DNA of 64,000 nt. Origin: Chlamydia muridarum str. Nigg. Its GTDB lineage: Bacteria > Chlamydiota > Chlamydiia > Chlamydiales > Chlamydiaceae. Location: positions 836,588 to 900,587 of the forward strand of contig NC_002620.2 of the NCBI RefSeq assembly GCF_000006685.1, given 5' to 3'. The notes beneath the pieces were generated by a model. It saw only the letters and a program-made list of their open reading frames with translations. It was not told the DNA's origin and ran no database searches. How positions within the stretch are numbered: position 1 is the first letter of the stretch; every line of letters starts with the position of its first letter. This document shows positions 56,247 through 64,000 of this stretch, piece by piece. The translations under genes and the position numbers were made by a program.

Positions 56247-56885
56247 ATGAATCCCAAACTCTTTCTATTATTATTCCTATCGAGTCTTTTGTCAGGATGC
56301 TCAACCGAAAACACCCCCTCCTACATAGAAGCTGCTCGTGTTACAACCCAAAGCTCAGGCTCCCTCATCCTTTATCCCCAAATAGAATGTCGATCTGCTC
56401 CCACTTACAACTGGCCCTCTCCGAAATCTCCTGTTATCACTAACTACTCATTCCATTGCCAAGGAACTTCTGGATCGTTATCCATGGAAAAGACTCTTGT
56501 CTTTGACTGCAATGGAATCAAACATCTAGCAAAACCTTTTCCTGTTCACCCTTTTCTAGTTACCATCGCTCAACATATTCATCACCACTTCCCTATTACC
56601 ATTGAAGAAGGGTATTGTTGTCCTATGCACTACAATTTTCTCCAAGCTTCAGGAGTTTGCTTATCAAAACAACATTGCAATGGCCTCGCAGCAATTGTTT
56701 CGACTCAGCAACCTGTTTCCCCTCAAATGCTTGCTCCTATTCTCACCAAACTATACAAAGGGCCTCCCCTCCCCTCCAAAACATTAGTTATTTCTCAAAC
56801 AACAATCCAAAACGAGGATTTTATTGTTTCTTCTGCTTTTAAAAAGGATAAACCTATCTTAATCATTGAAATTAAGAATGAGTAA
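56247..56885 (+). CDS. Conserved chlamydial lipoprotein
   Basis: A 212-residue protein with a signal peptide and lipobox LLSGC (Cys18). Most of the rest is unassigned. The stretch EEGYCCPMHYNFLQASGVCLSKQHCNGLAA resembles the zinc-peptidase M15 core (GYR-HN, S-H--G-A-D) with the Asp ligand missing, so it may be a degenerate M15-type domain, possibly binding peptidoglycan. This link is weak. Homologue of CT465. Confidence 0.75.
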   Translation: MNPKLFLLLFLSSLLSGCSTENTPSYIEAARVTTQSSGSLILYPQIECRSAPTYNWPSPKSPVITNYSFHCQGTSGSLSMEKTLVFDCNGIKHLAKPFPVHPFLVTIAQHIHHHFPITIEEGYCCPMHYNFLQASGVCLSKQHCNGLAAIVSTQQPVSPQMLAPILTKLYKGPPLPSKTLVISQTTIQNEDFIVSSAFKKDKPILIIEIKNE

Positions 56886-56908
56886 ATCCTTTTCTAAAAG
56901 CATTTTTC

Positions 56909-56937
56909 TTAACAAAAAACCCTCACTCCCATATACT
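56909..56937 (+). promoter_or_regulatory. Promoter of tRNA-Leu (CAA)
   Basis: TTAACA (56909-56914), 17 bp, TATACT (56932-56937), 75 bp before the tRNA 5' end. Confidence 0.55.
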
Positions 56938-57011
56938 TTGTCGTCGTAGGAACATCGCTTACCAGATGGGAGGGTTACTCCTTTCCTCTGTTTTCAGACT
57001 TAAATGATTAT

Positions 57012-57094
57012 GCCGGCGTGGCGGAATGGTAGACGCGGTAGACTCAAAATCTACTCTTAGCAGTAAGGTGTTGGTTCGAGTCCAATCGCCGGCA
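57012..57094 (+). tRNA. tRNA-Leu (CAA anticodon)
   Basis: An 83-nt class II tRNA: acceptor GCCGGCG / CGCCGGC, anticodon loop CTCAAAA (CAA, for UUG), long variable arm, T loop GGTTCGAGTCC, discriminator A. Confidence 0.95.
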
Positions 57095-57175
57095 TTAATC
57101 GCCTTTCATTATTTGTATTGCTAATAATTCGTAAGAGTCTTTTCTTAAAAGAGAACGCCAACCCGATCTCTTGAT

Positions 57176-57505
57176 ATGAAAGAATTTGCTCTTCTCCCCT
57201 TATTAAAAAAAAAGAAAGGGTTTTTCTTATCGATCCTAGATCTCACACAAATCGAAGCTTCCCTCTCTCCTGAAGAACTTATTCCAGTATTACGGCAGAA
57301 AAAAACTCTTTTATCTTGTATAGAAAAAGTCGATCAGCAAATCAAAAAAATTCGGGATAGTTTCTCTTCAAGCCTTCCTCAAGAAATCCAGGAAGAGCTA
57401 ACAGAAATACGCTCCGTTATTCAGCGCATTTTGGAAGCAGATAAAAAAAACTATTCTATAAGAAAAAACGAACTGGGAACTTATGCCAAAGATCGACACC
57501 TGTGA
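57176..57505 (+). CDS. Small coiled-coil protein upstream of ctcB
   Basis: A 109-residue, charged, helical protein (RQKKTLLSCIEKVDQQIKKIRDSF; EIRSVIQRILEADKKN). Its end overlaps ctcB by 23 bp, so it is translated together with the histidine kinase. The shape (short, two helices, late Lys-Asn stretch) recalls FlgN/FliT-type chaperones, but no signature proves it. Homologue of CT466. Confidence 0.75.
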   Translation: MKEFALLPLLKKKKGFFLSILDLTQIEASLSPEELIPVLRQKKTLLSCIEKVDQQIKKIRDSFSSSLPQEIQEELTEIRSVIQRILEADKKNYSIRKNELGTYAKDRHL

Positions 57506-58541
57506 TTCTTGCGTTTCCAACGACGAGCTTTTAGCCATTCGTGCACGAGTAACCCAATCGTACAGCGAAGCTCAAACTATCTTAACCTCCATTCCTGATG
57601 GAATCATCCTACTTTCAGAAGTTGGAGAAATCTTAATGTGTAATTCTCAAGCACGCTCTATTTTGGGAATTCCTGAAGATATCCAATTAATCCATCAGAA
57701 GTTTCATGATTTTTTCCCCGATACCTTTTTTGGATTCTCCGTGCAAGAAGCTCTAGAAAAAGAAATCCCTCCAAAAACGATTCGATTAACTCTATCTCAA
57801 GACCTTTCCCATAAAGAAGTTGAGGTATTCGTTAGAAAAAATATTTCTAATCAATTTCTATTTCTTCTTATCCGAGACCGTTCCGACTATCGACAGCTAG
57901 AACAAGCGATTGAAAAATATCGCAGCATCTCCGAACTGGGGAAAATAGCCGCTACCCTTGCTCATGAGATACGTAATCCTCTGACTGGAATTTCTGGATT
58001 TGCAACGATTCTTAAAGAAGAGCTCTCTTCAGAACGTCATCAACGTATGCTGAATGCTATCATAGAAGGATCCCGATCTTTAAATTCTCTCGTATCTTCT
58101 ATGCTTGAATACACAAAAATACAGCCCCTGAATCTCCGCTCTATCGACATACAAGACTTTTTCTCTTCTTTAATCCCCGAGCTTTCATTAACATTTCCAT
58201 CTTGCACATTCAGAAGAACTTACTCATCCCCCATACTGCATTCTATAGACCCAGATCGCTTACGATGCGTCATATGGAATCTCGTAAAAAATGCTGTTGA
58301 AGCATCTGATGATGAAGTTTTTCTAGAACTACATGAAAAAGGCTTGTCTGTCGTAAATACGGGAACTCTTCCCCTACATGTTCAAGAAAAACTCTTTATT
58401 CCTTTCTTCACAACAAAACCTCAGGGGAATGGACTAGGATTAGCAGAGGCTCATAAAATCATGCGATTGCATGGAGGAGATCTTATTGTTTCCAATCAAG
58501 ACAATCTTATCACCTTTACCATCCTATGGACTCCTGCTTAA
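57483..58541 (+). CDS. ctcB: Sensor histidine kinase CtcB
   Basis: A 352-residue soluble kinase with no membrane segment, so it senses a cytoplasmic signal. A PAS domain (about 25-135, with IPDGIILLSEVGEILMCN) precedes the H-box LAHEIRNPLTG (His161), N-box WNLVKNAVEAS and G-box GNGLGLAEAHKIM. In C. trachomatis CtcB phosphorylates CtcC, encoded 42 bp downstream; the pair is the only classical two-component system linked to sigma-54. Homologue of CT467. Confidence 0.95.
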   Translation: MPKIDTCDSCVSNDELLAIRARVTQSYSEAQTILTSIPDGIILLSEVGEILMCNSQARSILGIPEDIQLIHQKFHDFFPDTFFGFSVQEALEKEIPPKTIRLTLSQDLSHKEVEVFVRKNISNQFLFLLIRDRSDYRQLEQAIEKYRSISELGKIAATLAHEIRNPLTGISGFATILKEELSSERHQRMLNAIIEGSRSLNSLVSSMLEYTKIQPLNLRSIDIQDFFSSLIPELSLTFPSCTFRRTYSSPILHSIDPDRLRCVIWNLVKNAVEASDDEVFLELHEKGLSVVNTGTLPLHVQEKLFIPFFTTKPQGNGLGLAEAHKIMRLHGGDLIVSNQDNLITFTILWTPA

Positions 58542-58583
58542 AAGCTGCTATTACAAAGACGATACCCATCTTGTAAAAATCCC

Positions 58584-59747
58584 ATGTCTATAGAAAAAAT
58601 TCTTATTATTGACGATGATCCCCGTATTCTTTCTCTGCTCTCTGAGCTATTGCATGCTAAGGGGTTTTCTGTTTCCTCCGCAACAGGAGTCAAGCAAGCT
58701 CTCAAACACATCCTGTCCCAAACGTTTGATCTGATCATTTCCGATATGAATATGCCTGACGGGTCAGGACTGGATGTCATCAAATACACAAAACAGAATT
58801 GCCCGCAAACCCCAATCTTAGTGATTACTGCTTTTGGCACCATTGAAAATGCCGTTAAAGCTATGCGTTTTGGAGCTTTTAACTATCTAACCAAACCTTT
58901 TTCTCCAGAGGCTCTTTTCACCTTAATTTCTAAAGCAGCAGAACTCCAATCTCTGCAACAAGAAAACCTATTCCTCCAATCACAAGGCTCGTCCTTATCT
59001 CATCCATTGATTGCAGAAAGCCTTTCTATGAAACAACTTCTCGATAAAGCCCGAAGAGCCGCAAATAGTTCCGCAAATATTTTTGTTCATGGAGAATCTG
59101 GATGCGGAAAAGAAAACCTCTCATTTTTTATACACAAACATTCTCCCCGATCCACGAAACCTTATATCAAAGTTAACTGTGCAGCCATCCCTGACACCCT
59201 CCTGGAGTCCGAATTCTTTGGTCATGAAAAAGGAGCCTTTACAGGAGCTACTACAAAAAAAGTCGGAAGATTCGAATTAGCCCATCAAGGGACTCTTTTA
59301 CTAGATGAGATCACAGAAATTCCCATTCACCTGCAAGCAAAACTCTTACGAGCAATCCAAGAGCAAGAATTTGAGCACATCGGAGGAACCAAAACTCTCC
59401 CCGTAAATATTCGTTTTCTCGCCACCTCAAATCGTGATCTTCAAGAAGCTATGGAAACAAAGGTTCTTCGACAGGATCTCTACTATCGACTCAGTGTTAT
59501 CTCTCTACACATCCCGCCTCTTCGCGATAGAAAAGAGGATATTCTACCTTTATCCCAGTACTATTTAGAAAAATTTTGTAAACTCAATAATAAACCTACT
59601 AAAACATTATCTTTAGAAGCCCAACAAAATTTTTTAGACTACCCATGGCCTGGGAATGTTCGAGAACTTTCTAATGTTCTTGAACGCACGGTCATTTTAG
59701 AAAATGACCCTATTATCACTCCTTCCATGCTATCCCTTCTTAATTAA
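58584..59747 (+). CDS. ctcC: Sigma-54-dependent response regulator CtcC
   Basis: A 387-residue NtrC-family activator. Receiver domain with Asp54 (SDMNMPDG) and Lys104 (LTKPF); AAA+ domain with Walker A GESGCGKE (170-177), sigma-54 loop GAFTGA (217-222) and Walker B LLLDE. The protein ends at residue 387, straight after the AAA+ lid, without the usual Fis-type DNA-binding domain, as reported for C. trachomatis CtcC. It must therefore act on RNA polymerase without its own DNA-binding domain. Homologue of CT468. Confidence 0.95.
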   Translation: MSIEKILIIDDDPRILSLLSELLHAKGFSVSSATGVKQALKHILSQTFDLIISDMNMPDGSGLDVIKYTKQNCPQTPILVITAFGTIENAVKAMRFGAFNYLTKPFSPEALFTLISKAAELQSLQQENLFLQSQGSSLSHPLIAESLSMKQLLDKARRAANSSANIFVHGESGCGKENLSFFIHKHSPRSTKPYIKVNCAAIPDTLLESEFFGHEKGAFTGATTKKVGRFELAHQGTLLLDEITEIPIHLQAKLLRAIQEQEFEHIGGTKTLPVNIRFLATSNRDLQEAMETKVLRQDLYYRLSVISLHIPPLRDRKEDILPLSQYYLEKFCKLNNKPTKTLSLEAQQNFLDYPWPGNVRELSNVLERTVILENDPIITPSMLSLLN

Positions 59748-59811
59748 GGAGTTTTTCTTGTATTTCAGACTCAATTCTGGTAACCTGGGTCCTTTCATTT
59801 AGAAAATTTGT

Positions 59812-59885
59812 GCACCGATAGCTCAACTGGATAGAGTACCTGGCTTCGGACCAGGTGGTTGGAGGTTCGAACCCTCTTCGGTGCG
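59812..59885 (+). tRNA. tRNA-Arg (TCG anticodon)
   Basis: A 74-nt tRNA: acceptor GCACCGA / TCGGTGC, anticodon loop CTTCGGA (TCG, for CGA), T loop GGTTCGAACC, discriminator G. Confidence 0.95.
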
Positions 59886-59943
59886 TCTTCTACCGAATTT
59901 CTTTCCAATTTTTACTATTCTAGTATAAGCGGCTTTTATAGCT

Positions 59944-60513
59944 ATGACCGCTTGCAATGGAAGATTTTTTTATCTTATGAATACCTCTTCTGCAGATTCA
60001 CGCTATCTTTTTGATCCTGTTCGCTGTAAACCCGTTCCCTCTCTTCCAGAGGAAAATGTAAGACAGGCCCTACTCTCTTTTCTCATCCAAGAGCTTTCCT
60101 ATCCCTCAAAACAGATCATCGTAGAAAAAGGAATTAAATCCTTTATCCCTGCTTCACACCCCTCCTTGTCAAAAAAAATACGAGGGAGAGCAGACGTACT
60201 GATCATCTCCCCCTCCTCCTACGCTCCCCCAGGGAAATCCCCCATCTCTTTCTCTTATCCCAAACCCCTATTGCTAATCGAATGCAAAGCCAAAACCATC
60301 ACCTCACGATCTTTCAATCAATTGATTAGCTATAATTATTTTATTGGAGCTCCGTGTCTGTCCTTGGTTAGCAAAAGCTCTCAAATGACAGGTTTTCTGT
60401 CCCCAGAAACAAAAACATTCGCCTTTTTCCAAGGGATTCCTTCATATTCTCAGCTTATAAATTTCTATATAGATACGTTTTCATGCAAATCATCCTCCCA
60501 GGAATCGTTCTAA
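59944..60513 (+). CDS. Type I restriction R-subunit N-terminal-like protein (PD-(D/E)XK fold)
   Basis: A 189-residue protein. [18 protein letters not shown], then GRADVLII and [10 protein letters not shown], followed by [12 protein letters not shown], matches the HSDR_N_2 family: a nuclease fold with Asp in RADVLI and the E-x-K of IECKAK. No restriction system is near, so it is an orphan nuclease domain, possibly in DNA repair with recO, which it overlaps by 31 bp. The N-terminus (MTACNG) may instead start at an internal ATG (residue 12). Homologue of CT469. Confidence 0.78.
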   Translation: MTACNGRFFYLMNTSSADSRYLFDPVRCKPVPSLPEENVRQALLSFLIQELSYPSKQIIVEKGIKSFIPASHPSLSKKIRGRADVLIISPSSYAPPGKSPISFSYPKPLLLIECKAKTITSRSFNQLISYNYFIGAPCLSLVSKSSQMTGFLSPETKTFAFFQGIPSYSQLINFYIDTFSCKSSSQESF

Positions 60514-61187
60514 CCCACTCTCCAGCAGAAAAACAACATGTCATAGCAAAAATCTTCTCTCCTGCAGGGCTTCTCTCTGCCTTCGCAAAAAATGGAGCCT
60601 CTCTATCCTGTGATTTTCGAGAATCTCTGCTCCCTATTTCGTTCAGCCTTTTTACCATTCAACATACTCCTCCCAAAATGCGAAAAGTACTACAAGGAGA
60701 ACTGAAAAATCCGTTCACAACGATTAAAAATTCTTATCGACTATTGCAAAGCACCGGAAAAATGATTCAAGCCATTCTCAAAACACAATGGCAAGAAAAA
60801 CCTTCCCCCCAACTCTTTTCTCTTTTTTTAAACTTCCTTCAACGAATCCCTGAAACTCCTCATCCTTATTTTTTTTCTTCTATGTTCCTGCTTAAGCTTT
60901 TACAACATGAAGGAAGTTTAGATTTATCCCACTCCTGCACTCTGTGTAAAAGCTCTTTAGAATCCTCAACTGTTTATCGTCATGAAGGATCTCTATTTTG
61001 TGAAAAACATGCACACGAAAAAACTATCTTATTTAGCCAAGAAGAAGAGCAAATTTTAAGAATTATTGTACAAGCGAAGAAGTTTCAAGAGCTTATGTGT
61101 TTAGCAGAGTTCCCTATCGATATCGACTCCAAAATCGACTCTCTATTTTCCTCTTTCCTCACAGAAAAAATGAACGTTCTTCCCTAA
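60483..61187 (+). CDS. recO: DNA repair protein RecO
   Basis: A 234-residue RecO: an OB-fold N-terminus ([31 protein letters not shown]) and a zinc site [12 protein letters not shown] with later CEKHA. RecO helps load RecA. Its start lies inside the end of the nuclease-like gene, indicating coupling. Homologue of CT470. Confidence 0.9.
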   Translation: MQIILPGIVLTHSPAEKQHVIAKIFSPAGLLSAFAKNGASLSCDFRESLLPISFSLFTIQHTPPKMRKVLQGELKNPFTTIKNSYRLLQSTGKMIQAILKTQWQEKPSPQLFSLFLNFLQRIPETPHPYFFSSMFLLKLLQHEGSLDLSHSCTLCKSSLESSTVYRHEGSLFCEKHAHEKTILFSQEEEQILRIIVQAKKFQELMCLAEFPIDIDSKIDSLFSSFLTEKMNVLP

Positions 61188-61209
61188 CTTCAGAAAGAGA
61201 CAGCCTGGC

Positions 61210-61839
61210 TTAACGAAGAAGAATCGCCCCACCGTTACGAGTCTCTACATGGAAAGTAAGAGTAACAGGAGCTTCTCCTACTAAAGAATTCCGAAAAGTT
61301 TTTTTCCAAAAACCTCGTCCTTTTTTAACTAAATCCCCCTCAGCGATCACTTTACTATTCACATCAACTTGGGTGTAGACAATCACTCCAACATCTTTAG
61401 GGAGCATAATTGTGATCGGTTCTTGCTCATTACGGATATGAATAGAAGCGCTCTTTTTCCACTCCCCTCTAAAATCCAAATCCATTTTACAGGAGGTACA
61501 AGACAAGTTGACAAAAGATAGTTCTGGACACTCCCCCTTTATTTTCGAACGAAGCAAACCAAAAGATCCTTTATAAACCACGCTCTCCAACTTAGGAAAG
61601 CTTCCTGTTACATCAAACTGTACCCGTTTTTTTCGCTCTGCATGAATCTCCATAGTCTCCATATCTGGATACCGTCCAGAAAACACAAACCGATCCATAT
61701 AAAACTGCTCTTCTTCTGCAAGGAAATGAGTACCAAAAGCAGGCAAACTGAAAGACCCTAAGATTGTTAATAGACAGATCAATATATGCACAATAACGCC
61801 TCTCTTCTGCACTATGGAAAGAAACAAAGATCTATGCAT
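61210..61839 (-). CDS. Exported conserved chlamydial protein
   Basis: A 209-residue protein with an N-terminal signal sequence (VIVHILICLLTILGSFSLPAFG). The mature part is made of beta-strands and resembles toast-rack/DUF-type adhesin folds (MEIHAERKKRVQFDVTGSFPKLESVVYKGSFG; TIMLPKDVGVIVYTQVDVNSKV), without a clear family. The TTG/ATG start has a weak ribosome binding site. Homologue of CT471. Confidence 0.75.
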   Translation of the reverse strand: MHRSLFLSIVQKRGVIVHILICLLTILGSFSLPAFGTHFLAEEEQFYMDRFVFSGRYPDMETMEIHAERKKRVQFDVTGSFPKLESVVYKGSFGLLRSKIKGECPELSFVNLSCTSCKMDLDFRGEWKKSASIHIRNEQEPITIMLPKDVGVIVYTQVDVNSKVIAEGDLVKKGRGFWKKTFRNSLVGEAPVTLTFHVETRNGGAILLR

Positions 61840-61940
61840 TTACAATAAACCATGCAAGCAAAAACCTATTGCTAGCATACTGAAAAGCCAAAAAGATTAC
61901 CAAAATGAAAAGCTAGGGAATGATAATAAGCTAAGAATCT

Positions 61941-62022
61941 TGCGAAAGAGGGGACTCGAACCCCTAAGGAAAGCTCCACTACCACCTCAAGATAGCGCGT
62001 ATACCAATTCCGCCACTTCCGC
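61941..62022 (-). tRNA. tRNA-Leu (GAG anticodon)
   Basis: An 82-nt class II tRNA on the minus strand: acceptor GCGGAAG / CTTTCGC (one G-T), anticodon loop TTGAGGT (GAG, for CUC/CUU), T loop GGTTCGAGTCC, discriminator A. Confidence 0.95.
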
Positions 62023-62266
62023 AAAAGAGAAGAAAGATCAGCTTACTCCGATCACTCTCTTTACTACAAGAAAAAACCTCTTTATCCCTATTTTTCTTAT
62101 CTATTTTAAAGAAAACTCTTCATCTTCCCTAAAACAAACATCTTTCCTAAAATATCGTTTTATAAGTGAGCCTGAACGGAAAATCCTCCAGGCCTGCATC
62201 CCTTATTGTAAAGAAACTCTTGAATGTGAGACACTCTCCATTTCAATGATATAGACGGATTCTTCC

Positions 62267-63061
62267 ATGCGCTGTTCTGCTTATTGCTCTGCTTCGTCCT
62301 ATCATCTACACGTTCTTTTTCATCTTTTAAAGGCACGCTACCCTTCTGTCTTATCCCGAGAATACGTGCTCATTTCCTCTGAAGAGCTGAATGAAAGCGA
62401 CAAAGCCGCTGTCTTTTTCCCATTTGGAGTTAGTGTGTTTTGGGGATGGGAAGAAGCTGAAGAACTTCAAGTGATCCAAGCTATCACCTCAGCATCAGTG
62501 GATCCTCTCCCTAACCCAGAAATTGATAGTTATGACTTCCATTATGGAGAGAAACTACAGATCCGTCGCGATAGACTTGTTCTCACCAACTCTAATTTAA
62601 ACACAAAACTTGCTATTTCCTTTGGGTTAGCCCAATCTATCAAACTTACCGTCTTTGAAGAAACGATTTACAAAACAGTTGAAAACTCTAAATCTTTGCC
62701 TCAAGAACTTGCCTCTAAAGGGAAAATTTCTCTATCCCGTAAAACGATCGCAAAAAAGATTGGAGAGCTTTTCCTGGATAAAGCTTCCGTAAACCTACAC
62801 TCTGACATTCTCGATGAGCCCGACTTTTTCTGGGAACATCCAGAAACCCAACCTTTTTATATTGATGTGTTGACCTGCCTAGATGTAAACGCGCGAGTAA
62901 ATGTATTAAATCACAGACTTGCTATCCTAGGAGATGTTCTCGAGATTTTAAATGACCAACTTAATCATCAGCATTCTTCAGCTCTAGAGTGGACCGTGAT
63001 CTGGTTAATTGCACTAGAGGTATTGGTCACCTTACTTAAAGACGTATTCAACATCATCTAA
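62267..63061 (+). CDS. RMND1/Sif2-Sif3 family protein (DUF155)
   Basis: A 264-residue protein of the DUF155 family, otherwise known from yeast Rmd1/Sif proteins and mitochondrial RMND1. Family features: FFPFGVSVFWGWEEAEE, SFGLAQSIKLTVFEETI and a C-terminal membrane helix (WTVIWLIALEVLVTLLKDVF). In mitochondria it supports translation; the bacterial role is unknown. It precedes yidD by 6 bp. Homologue of CT472. Confidence 0.85.
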   Translation: MRCSAYCSASSYHLHVLFHLLKARYPSVLSREYVLISSEELNESDKAAVFFPFGVSVFWGWEEAEELQVIQAITSASVDPLPNPEIDSYDFHYGEKLQIRRDRLVLTNSNLNTKLAISFGLAQSIKLTVFEETIYKTVENSKSLPQELASKGKISLSRKTIAKKIGELFLDKASVNLHSDILDEPDFFWEHPETQPFYIDVLTCLDVNARVNVLNHRLAILGDVLEILNDQLNHQHSSALEWTVIWLIALEVLVTLLKDVFNII

Positions 63062-63067
63062 AAAACT

Positions 63068-63361
63068 ATGAAAACCTCTTGGATCAAGATTTTTTTTCAA
63101 GGGATGATTCACCTATACCGTTGGACTATTTCTCCTCTTCTGGGCTCCCCATGTCGGTTTTTTCCCTCTTGCTCCGAATACGCCCTTGTAGCATTGAAAA
63201 AGCATCCTTTAAAGAGAAGTCTTTTTCTAATCGCTAATCGCTTACTAAAATGTGGCCCCTGGCACATTGGAGGAATTGATCTTGTCCCTGGGACCTCTAT
63301 TGAAGAATACTTAGAATCTCCTGACGACAAGAATGTCCCACCTGATCAAGAAACTGTTTAG
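63068..63361 (+). CDS. yidD: Membrane protein insertion efficiency factor YidD
   Basis: A 97-residue YidD. The motif HLYRWTISPLLGSPCRFFPSCSEYALVALKKHP and GPWHIGGIDLVP are diagnostic. YidD sits at the inner membrane and helps YidC-dependent insertion. The last 65 bp overlap the convergent gene at the right edge. Homologue of CT473. Confidence 0.93.
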   Translation: MKTSWIKIFFQGMIHLYRWTISPLLGSPCRFFPSCSEYALVALKKHPLKRSLFLIANRLLKCGPWHIGGIDLVPGTSIEEYLESPDDKNVPPDQETV

Positions 63362-64000
63362 TATACGAAACCTCTTTAGGCAAAAGCTGAACAAAGTATT
63401 TCAAATCCGTATCAGAAAATTCATGCAATACCCAATCAGCATCATGCACTAACAAAAGAAGAGCTGCCAATGGTTCCTGCCTATCCACATAAGCTTTAAG
63501 AAACACCCTTCTTTGCTGATCAGAAATGGCGGTTTGAAGATTCTCTAAACAACACAGAGAAAAAAATAAATCTTCTCCCCCCTGGATCACCATTCTTGCC
63601 AAAGAAGCTACTGATGCAGCCTCAATTTCTGCTCCAAAAAGCAGTGAGCGCACATAAAGAAACTCTGGAATATGGCAAAAACGATATAGAATATCTTCGT
63701 TAACTATTCCCGCCTCCCAATCACGCGCCATAATTCTAAAGAATCCTTTCGAGGAAAAAGGAAATCTTTCCGTATGCAAGTACTGATTAATCCGAGAAAA
63801 CTCCTGATCATTAATATCTGGAAGTAACCAAGTTTGTTCCGGGCTCTTAAGCTTAATAAACGTTAACGGGTGCGTTAGCATGGGAGTAATATCTAAGGAA
63901 TATTTTTGTATGCCCATACTCAAAGCCCATAATTTTAACGGATGCCCAAAAACGAGTCTTTCTTCGCGTAATAAAATAATTAAATCGGCAAGAGACGCAG
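63297..64000 (-). CDS. Conserved chlamydial protein, 5' part cut by the window edge
   Basis: On the minus strand the frame is open from base 64000 to the stop at 63297 and reads as protein (for example ASLADLIILLREERLVFGHP) upstream of the first ATG at 63917, so the true start lies beyond the window. The visible 234 codons are helical and leucine-rich (FLYVRSLLFGAEIEAASVASLARMV; EPLAALLLLVHDADWVLHEF) without a recognised family. In C. trachomatis this is CT474, next to pheT. It overlaps yidD by 65 bp. Confidence 0.78.
   Translation of the reverse strand, partial: ASLADLIILLREERLVFGHPLKLWALSMGIQKYSLDITPMLTHPLTFIKLKSPEQTWLLPDINDQEFSRINQYLHTERFPFSSKGFFRIMARDWEAGIVNEDILYRFCHIPEFLYVRSLLFGAEIEAASVASLARMVIQGGEDLFFSLCCLENLQTAISDQQRRVFLKAYVDRQEPLAALLLLVHDADWVLHEFSDTDLKYFVQLLPKEVSYTKQFLDQVGHSCRQEILSILQ

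Noticed and set aside
61814..62254. Plus-strand ORF of 146 codons between CT471-like and RMND1-like genes
   Set aside because: It runs through the antisense of tRNA-Leu and has no family or ribosome binding site.
1..64000. CRISPR arrays, insertion sequences, prophage or integrase sites
   Set aside because: No regularly spaced repeats, transposase or integrase motifs were seen; tRNA genes have no flanking duplicated ends or foreign-looking genes.

Overview
The window is a stretch of a Chlamydia chromosome. The evidence is a Pmp autotransporter tail, the cysteine-rich envelope genes omcA/omcB, the crpA inclusion protein, euo, Tarp, the SWIB-domain protein, the CtcB/CtcC two-component pair and the futalosine menaquinone genes, all in the order known from C. 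trachomatis (roughly CT414 to CT474). The proteins are close to but not the same as C. trachomatis. Tarp in particular has 112-residue actin-binding repeats and only one degenerate tyrosine-rich unit. This points to a sister species, most likely C. muridarum (C. suis not excluded); that call is from memory of the proteins, not a search. There is no phage, insertion sequence, CRISPR array or obvious foreign island.

Layout. 1-6.2 kb: pmpC tail, tRNA-Ser, a metal ABC transporter (binding protein, ATPase, permease), convergent obg, then rpmA and rplU, and tRNA-Phe. 6.2-14.6 kb, mostly plus strand: a DUF502 membrane protein, two tiny basic proteins, a YbeY-like protein, a CBS/CorC protein, the anti-sigma antagonist RsbV, a large DUF3604-like protein, a small Cys-rich membrane protein (possible NqrM) and mqnE-mqnA-menG. 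14.6-24.6 kb, mostly minus: UPF0158 protein, dapF, clpP, glyA, then (plus) hemD-like and ispF, then (minus) a CysJ-like reductase and rpsJ-fusA-rpsG-rpsL. 24.8-30.6 kb: developmental and envelope genes (an Inc-like protein, tsp, crpA, omcB, omcA, a small lipoprotein). 30.6-40.2 kb, minus: gltX, euo, recJ, secDF and an Inc-like protein. 40.6-45.3 kb, plus: uppS-cdsA-cmk-plsC-argS, an envelope lipid run. 45.4-52.5 kb: murA, tarp, yebC, an acetyltransferase and prfB with a programmed +1 frameshift. 52.7-64 kb: SWIB, lpxG, ispD, truA, a HAD phosphatase, a lipoprotein, ctcB/ctcC, three tRNAs, a nuclease-like protein, recO, an RMND1-like protein, yidD and a gene that runs off the right edge.

How the genes work together. 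Several sets serve the reduced cell envelope: dapF and glyA (side activities replace missing racemases), murA, uppS, lpxG, cdsA/plsC, and the disulfide-linked omcA/omcB coat. ispD/ispF feed isoprenoids to uppS and to the quinone made by mqnE/mqnA/menG. Developmental control is represented by euo (late-gene repressor), rsbV (sigma partner switching) and ctcB/ctcC (sigma-54). Host interaction is represented by tarp, crpA, two other Inc-like proteins and tsp. The window is mostly ordinary conserved chlamydial chromosome. The observations most worth a second look are the short basic ORFs, divergent active sites (YbeY, IspF, MurA, the DUF3604-like protein), strong hairpins near omcA/omcB, tsp and tarp, a gene-free region upstream of uppS that could encode an RNA, and the odd start of lpxG.
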